Below are positions 61,570-64,000 of a stretch of DNA of 64,000 nucleotides, piece after piece. Origin of the DNA: Gaiellasilicea sp963749515 (GTDB lineage: Bacteria > Actinomycetota > Thermoleophilia > Gaiellales > Gaiellaceae). The notes below the pieces were generated by a model that saw nothing but the letters and a program-made list of their open reading frames with translations, ran no database searches and was not told where the DNA came from. Every line of letters begins with the position of its first letter. The stretch's first letter is position 1. The stretch spans positions 434,001 to 498,000 of the forward strand of contig CAVVMR010000001.1 of assembly GCA_963749515.1 (NCBI GenBank), written 5' to 3'. Made by a program: the position numbers and the translations under genes.

Positions 61570-62109
61570 CTGGCCGATCTCGACCGATCAATTCAGAGCT
61601 GGGTCGTCGACCATCGGCTCGGCGCGCTCGACCCGTTCTTCGAGGCCCTCTCCTACGCCGGCTCGTTCGGGCTCGTGTGGCTGGCGATCGCGCTCGCGAT
61701 CTCCGGCTTCTCGTGGAGCCGTCCGTGGCTCTGGACGCGCGTGGGCGCTGCGATCCTGCTCGCGGAGAGCGTCTCCGGTGCGCTGAAGGCCGGGACGCAG
61801 CGGGACCGGCCGCCGCTCTCCAACCCGGTGCCGGAGCCATTGCTCGAGTCGCCTTCGACGTACTCGTTCCCGTCCGGGCACGCGACGGTCAGCTTCGCGT
61901 GCGCGACCGTGCTCGCGCTCGCCGTGCCCAGGCTTCGGATCCCGCTCTTCGTCCTCGCCGCGCTGATCTCGTTCTCGCGCGTCTACGTCGGCGTCCACTA
62001 CCCCTTCGACGTGCTTGCGGGCGCCGTGCTCGGCGTCGGGATCGCTATAGCTCTTCGGATGCTTGCAGAAGCCCTGCGCCGATCAGAGCCACGGATGCGA
62101 CGAGGCTGA
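61570..62109 (+). CDS. PAP2-family phosphatase
   Basis: This membrane phosphatase has all three catalytic blocks: KAGTQRDRP (K-x6-RP), FPSGHAT, and SRVYVGVHYPFD (SR-x5-H-x3-D). It probably dephosphorylates a lipid such as undecaprenyl or phosphatidyl phosphates. The frame has no ATG, GTG or TTG between its upstream stop (61534) and GTG 61675, which would lose the conserved N terminus. CTG 61570, just after the regulator's stop, is the best guess. Its 3' end overlaps a convergent gene by 65 bases. Confidence 0.8.
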   Translation: MADLDRSIQSWVVDHRLGALDPFFEALSYAGSFGLVWLAIALAISGFSWSRPWLWTRVGAAILLAESVSGALKAGTQRDRPPLSNPVPEPLLESPSTYSFPSGHATVSFACATVLALAVPRLRIPLFVLAALISFSRVYVGVHYPFDVLAGAVLGVGIAIALRMLAEALRRSEPRMRRG

Positions 62110-62542
62110 CCCAGAGCCCCACTCCGCGGCCGGCGAAGAAGAACTCGTCGGGAATCGAGATCGTTCGAACGAGCACAAGGATGGTGGAGAGCGCACCGAG
62201 AGCGATCACGACGAGGCTTTCGGGCACGGCGGCCGGCAGCTCGACCCCCCAGTAGCGGAGCGCGACGACGAGGATCGCGGCCAGGCCGATGAAGAGGACG
62301 GCCTTGCCGATCAGCCCCGTGTTCCAGCCGATCACGCTCACGTCGACGCCTTCGCCGGAGCCCGAGTACCAGCCGGTGAGCGCCGACAGCGCGAGCACGA
62401 GGCCCGCAACCCACGTGGCCCGCTCGCCGAGGCCCCAGAGCGACCCGCCGACGCGCCGGAGCGCCGCAGGTGGCTCACCTGCAGGGTCGTAGCTCGGCTC
62501 CGTCAGGCGGTCGGGCGTTTCCACGCAGCGCAGTATGGGCAT
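62045..62542 (-). CDS. Integral membrane protein of unknown function
   Basis: A 165-aa protein with a soluble N-terminal stretch and four hydrophobic helices (ATWVAGLVLALSALTGW, AVLFIGLAAILVVALRYW, VVIALGALSTILVLVR, LWVSLVASVALIGAGLL). ATG 62542 is preferred over the longer frame. I do not recognise the family. It converges with the PAP2 gene over 65 bases, which is long but plausible. Confidence 0.7.
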   Translation of the reverse strand: MPILRCVETPDRLTEPSYDPAGEPPAALRRVGGSLWGLGERATWVAGLVLALSALTGWYSGSGEGVDVSVIGWNTGLIGKAVLFIGLAAILVVALRYWGVELPAAVPESLVVIALGALSTILVLVRTISIPDEFFFAGRGVGLWVSLVASVALIGAGLLQASEEL

Positions 62543-62605
62543 ATCGGTCCTGAATGTCACGCGGAGTACCGCGGGCACTGATTCGGGGGTCGAATTCAGG
62601 TGCAG

Positions 62606-62812
62606 ATGGAGTCGAGGCGATCGGAAGGCCCTGCCGTCGCTGAATCGGACGGCGCTCCTGTCTTCCTGACGACAGGCCGCAGGGCGGACGGCGAGTTCCG
62701 CTGCGCCGAGTGTGGGTACGGCGTGATCGTTCGGACGGTGCTCCCGGAGTGCCCGATGTGCCGCGGCCTGGCGTGGGAGCCGGACGGTTCGTTCGCACCC
62801 CCGCCTGCCTAA
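62606..62812 (+). CDS. Small zinc-ribbon protein
   Basis: A 68-aa protein with two Cys pairs, CAEC and CPMC, 17 residues apart (RCAECGYGV to ECPMCRGLAW), forming a rubredoxin/zinc-ribbon knuckle. The flanks are disordered and rich in Glu, Pro and Ala. ATG 62606 follows TCAGG; GTG 62600 is also in frame. Function unknown. Confidence 0.7.
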   Translation: MESRRSEGPAVAESDGAPVFLTTGRRADGEFRCAECGYGVIVRTVLPECPMCRGLAWEPDGSFAPPPA

Positions 62813-62840
62813 TCCGACGCCAGCGCACTACACTTTCCGC

Positions 62841-63077
62841 ATGGCTGAGCCTGCCAGGCGCACTCCGCCAGGTGACGACGCGCCCCCGTTCGACCCGGTT
62901 GCGGTCGACCGGGCGTACCTGCAGGAACGCGCCCGTCGCCGCGCCCGCAGCGAGCGATCCCGCGCGCGTCGTCGTGCCGGCCTGCGCTTCTGGGTCGTCG
63001 TCCTCGTTCTGATCGCCGTCAGCGTGCTGATCACGCTCACGATCTGGCGTGAGGTCGGCCGCCTCTTCGGCCTCTAG
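62841..63077 (+). CDS. Small single-pass membrane protein
   Basis: A 78-aa protein with a Pro/Arg-rich cytosolic N terminus (RARRRARSERSRARRR) and one C-terminal membrane helix (FWVVVLVLIAVSVLITLTIW). Function unknown. It lies 3 bases before the GAF-domain gene on the same strand, suggesting co-expression. Confidence 0.68.
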   Translation: MAEPARRTPPGDDAPPFDPVAVDRAYLQERARRRARSERSRARRRAGLRFWVVVLVLIAVSVLITLTIWREVGRLFGL

Positions 63078-63079
63078 CG

Positions 63080-64000
63080 ATGATCGATACTCGTGTCGAC
63101 GTCTCCGAGGCGCTCGCTGCGCTCTCGCGGGCCGGGCGTGCCCTTGCGGACGGCGGGACCCTCGATTCGATCCTGGCTCAGGTCGCCGAAGCCGCGGTCC
63201 GCGGCACCGGCGCAGAGATTGCCGTCCTCTGGCTGCCCGAACGGGGCGGCCTGCTCGTAGCCCGGCTCGTGAGGGCATCGTCGAGCGCACTCGCCGCCGA
63301 GATCGAAGGGCTCCGAGCCAGGTCGCTCGAGACGGCGATGGAGTCCGTCCGGGCGCTCGTCGACGCCGACGCCGTCGTTCTCACCGTCCCGCTCGACACC
63401 GAGAACAGTGCCGGCGCCCTCGGCCTCGCGCGCCGCTCCGGGCCGTTCGAACGCGAGGCGACCAGCGTCGCGCTGCTCGCGGGCGACCTGGCGTGGCTCG
63501 CGACGCGGCTCTGCGGCGACCGCGCCGAGACCGGACGGGAGATGGGTGGCCCTCTCGAGGTGGCCGGCGACGCTCTCGCGGCCGTCGCCGACGACGAGGC
63601 GGCGGCGGCACGACTGGCGCGCCTCGCCGCGACCGCGTCGGGCGCCGAGAGTGCGCGGCTCTGGCGTCTTCGCGGCGGCGAGCTGGAGATCGAGGGGGTG
63701 CACGGCCCGGCGGAGTCCGATCCGAATCTGAAGCTCGTGGCCCAGGCGGTCCTCGCCGAGCATCGCTCGATCGCGGTGCAGAGTCACCGCCGGAAAGGGG
63801 AGCTCGTCACGCTTCAGCTCGGCGAGCCTCCGCTCGGCGCACTGCAGCTGCGGTTCGCACCCGACCGCGCTCCGGACGAGGGCGGCCTCGCACAGCTTGC
63901 GAGCTTCGCCGTCCGCGCGGCTCACGCGCTCCGGTCTTCCGAACGTGCGCGCGAAGCGGGCTTCGAGCTCGAGCGGAGCCGCGCGCTGCTCGCGGTCGTG
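63080..64000 (+). CDS. GAF-domain signalling protein, N-terminal part (likely sensor kinase)
   Basis: The gene runs off the window after 307 codons. Two GAF-like domains are seen (about 15-155 and 165-290): LDSILAQVAEAAVRGTGAEI and ARLARLAATASGAESARLW are typical first helices. An Arg/Glu-rich linker (ELERSRALLAVV) then leads to what is usually a histidine kinase or PP2C domain. The ligand is unknown. The response-regulator-like gene at 60972 is a possible partner. ATG 63080 is the start. Confidence 0.75.
   Translation, partial: MIDTRVDVSEALAALSRAGRALADGGTLDSILAQVAEAAVRGTGAEIAVLWLPERGGLLVARLVRASSSALAAEIEGLRARSLETAMESVRALVDADAVVLTVPLDTENSAGALGLARRSGPFEREATSVALLAGDLAWLATRLCGDRAETGREMGGPLEVAGDALAAVADDEAAAARLARLAATASGAESARLWRLRGGELEIEGVHGPAESDPNLKLVAQAVLAEHRSIAVQSHRRKGELVTLQLGEPPLGALQLRFAPDRAPDEGGLAQLASFAVRAAHALRSSERAREAGFELERSRALLAVV

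Overview
The window is very GC-rich, gene-dense chromosomal DNA from an actinobacterium. The evidence is a phosphatidylinositol pathway (inositol-phosphate synthase and a CDP-alcohol transferase), a dnaK-grpE-dnaJ-hspR-clpB heat-shock operon with a MerR-type HspR, an eno-ftsB-DUF501 block, many GTG starts and pervasive 4-bp stop/start overlaps. I suspect a deep-branching lineage such as Thermoleophilia, but that is inference from overall impression, not a phylogenetic result. I saw no rRNA, CRISPR array, prophage or insertion sequence. No gene-free stretch exceeds about 260 bases.

1-2766 (minus strand) is a phosphatidylinositol cluster: a PAP2-type membrane protein, phosphatidylinositol-phosphate synthase, and an inositol-3-phosphate synthase cut by the window edge. 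The synthase reading frame continues upstream into two tandem ribbon-helix-helix DNA-binding repeats, and an array of TGCTAGCA palindromes lies over its start. This looks like a biosynthetic enzyme fused to its own repressor.

3000-9755 is a molybdenum-enzyme region: a two-subunit molybdenum hydroxylase with a Tat signal, moaA, an XdhC-family maturation factor, a cupin regulator, a secreted cupredoxin and an unknown protein coupled to moaA. 9841-12307 holds a CsbD stress protein and a four-gene minus-strand surface operon: two paralogous secreted subunits, a DNRLRE protein and a SipW-type signal peptidase, preceded by a structured leader.

12393-17659 holds transporters, an M29 aminopeptidase, a methyltransferase and an acetyltransferase. 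17726-24029 is the heat-shock operon. 24130-31783 holds cupins flanking a dispersed repeat, peptidases and small metabolic genes. 31780-34625 is a pseudouridine catabolism operon (psuK, psuG) with an enolase-superfamily relative. 34803-39784 holds envelope and sugar functions (a membrane glycosyltransferase, an LCP protein, an ROK kinase) and rsmI.

39843-51335 is a housekeeping block: an M23 peptidase overlapping metG, then tatD, rsmA, ispE, tRNA-Gln, glmU, prs, rplY, pth and greA. 51411-60919 holds mfd, a lipoprotein foldase, mazG, eno, pyk, ftsB and DUF501. 60972-64000 holds an HTH-receiver regulator, a second PAP2 phosphatase, small membrane and zinc-ribbon proteins, and the start of a GAF-domain signalling protein.

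The least ordinary elements are the ribbon-helix-helix/Ino1 fusion with its palindromic operator, the SipW surface operon with a riboswitch-like leader, a dispersed repeat of about 120 bp present in two inverted copies, and an M23 frame that runs 287 bases into metG.
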